Source: Aurantibacter sp042094015 (GTDB lineage Bacteria; Bacteroidota; Bacteroidia; Flavobacteriales; Flavobacteriaceae). From it: DNA of 17,298 bases. The position numbers and the translations under genes are program-made. Of this stretch, positions 16,380 through 17,298 are shown in pieces. The notes under the pieces are model-generated. The model worked only from the letters and a program-made list of their open reading frames with translations, was not told the origin of the DNA and made no database searches. How positions within the stretch are numbered: position 1 is the first letter of the stretch; every line of letters starts with the position of its first letter. The stretch covers positions 1-17,298 of the forward strand of contig NZ_JBELDZ010000052.1 of the NCBI RefSeq assembly GCF_042094015.1, in the 5' to 3' direction.

Positions 16380-17298
16380 TTAGTTATTTAATAAGAAACT
16401 CTTAAATATTAAAATACCATTATTAGTAACACCATTAACGGTTAGTTTTAAGTTTTTCAACTTATCAGTACTTATATTGAATGTGGTTGTTTTATTTTTA
16501 AAAATATTAATATTAGGATGCCAATCTATAGTCTTAAAGTTGTTTTTAATAGATTCTGTTGCGTAATTTATTAAGCTAGATTCAAACCTGTTAAAGTTTT
16601 CAGAAAAACCAAAATCGGCAATAAAGTTGTTTAGGTTTTTGTTTTTAGTAGCTACAGCTTTACCATCAGAACCTTTAATAGTTATTAATGTAATAACACC
16701 TTTTGGATATGATGAACCAAATCCTGCTCCTCTAGGGTTTAATATAATGAATTCAAATTCTTTGGCCTGTCTAAAATCTATTAAACTTACATCTGTACCA
16801 ATTGGAGATCCGTCTAAAATAACATTTAAAGGTGCATCTCCAGTATTATTGAAAGTTTTTAGATATCTTTCATTATTAAGGTATGGAACTTTATCGCTTG
16901 TGTATTTTAAGGTTACGCCAGGTAATGATTGTAAATACTGTAGAATATTCGTGTTAGAGTAAGGGGAATCTTTTGGGCTAAATACTTTTGAGAAACCAAC
17001 CCCAACAATACCTCTTCCTTTTAAATTTAATTCAGTCTCTTTTTTAGCTTCATTTTTAGTTCTAGTTATAGTAACTTCGTCTAATATTTGAGCACCTTCA
17101 AACGTAACAAATTCTAAATTTTCAATAGTTGTTTTCTTTTTCTCTTCATTTACTTTTTTAAGTTCTTTAGTTTCTAAAGAATTTATATTTATAGAAGATT
17201 TGTTTTTAAATTCAGTAAATTGTTTATAAATATAAAAACCAGCATTTATAATTTTACCTTTTTTGTCTAATAATGCCAATTCATAATTAGAATCTTTT
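16380..17298 (-). CDS. TonB-receptor plug-like domain protein, C-terminal part (N-terminus off the window)
   Basis: The frame is open to the right edge, so the gene starts beyond 17298; a TTG at 17279 is not the real start. The visible roughly 305 residues contain a plug-like domain. Its features are LDEVTITRT, then NILQYLQSLPGVTLKY, LNVILDGSPIG, and FEFIILNPRGAGFGSSYPKGVITLITIKG, the degenerate counterpart of the usual ending of TonB-dependent receptor plugs. Only about 85 residues follow the plug (including TIDWHPNINIFKN), so no beta-barrel is possible after it. This matches a group of large Bacteroidota envelope proteins with a C-terminal plug-like domain, often behind macroglobulin-like domains. 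The substrate is unknown. It probably forms an operon with the downstream lipoprotein. Confidence 0.78.
   Translation of the reverse strand, partial: KDSNYELALLDKKGKIINAGFYIYKQFTEFKNKSSININSLETKELKKVNEEKKKTTIENLEFVTFEGAQILDEVTITRTKNEAKKETELNLKGRGIVGVGFSKVFSPKDSPYSNTNILQYLQSLPGVTLKYTSDKVPYLNNERYLKTFNNTGDAPLNVILDGSPIGTDVSLIDFRQAKEFEFIILNPRGAGFGSSYPKGVITLITIKGSDGKAVATKNKNLNNFIADFGFSENFNRFESSLINYATESIKNNFKTIDWHPNINIFKNKTTTFNISTDKLKNLKLTVNGVTNNGILIFKSFLLNN

Noticed and set aside
17277..17279. TTG as the start of the plug-domain gene
   Set aside because: The frame is open up to the window edge with coding-like sequence, and the family proteins are much longer, so the gene is truncated by the window.

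Overview
The window looks like a chromosome segment of a marine-type member of the Flavobacteriaceae (Bacteroidota). It is strongly AT-rich. The surface proteins carry type IX secretion system (T9SS) sorting domains of both type A and type B. Several intergenic regions contain the Bacteroidota -7 promoter element TAnnTTTG, and start codons mostly lack a Shine-Dalgarno sequence. The family is inferred from protein content; no rRNA or tRNA is present to confirm it.

Layout. Positions 1-9536 are a minus-strand block of cell-surface and secreted proteins: a large repeat protein (C-terminus off the window, with a 100-N assembly gap inside its repeats), a choice-of-anchor L protein with a T9SS type B tail, a DUF5686 outer-membrane protein with a carboxypeptidase-regulatory-like N-domain, and an S8 (subtilisin-like) peptidase with a T9SS type A tail. 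The peptidase follows smpB (trans-translation) by 12 bp. clpB (disaggregase) comes next on the minus strand, with a strong intrinsic terminator. It is divergent from ytxJ, a bacilliredoxin-like protein on the plus strand. Positions 13498-15040 form a small plus-strand accessory segment. It holds an unrecognised gene whose reading frame continues past a single TAG, framed by an inverted TATAACGTG/CACGTTATA motif, and a GNAT acetyltransferase. An 18-bp perfect hairpin terminator separates it from a final minus-strand pair: a lipoprotein and, upstream of it, a TonB-plug-like protein that runs off the right edge.

How the genes fit together. Most of the window is envelope biology: exported proteins that pass the inner membrane by Sec and, in two or three cases, the outer membrane by T9SS. 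smpB, clpB and ytxJ are housekeeping protein-quality and thiol-redox genes. No complete new defence or mobile system is visible. The best candidates for something undescribed are the motif-bounded cassette at 13560-14330, the in-frame TAG inside it, the S8 peptidase with Glu at the usual catalytic Asp position, and the inverted repeats at the promoter of the large repeat protein and between clpB and ytxJ.
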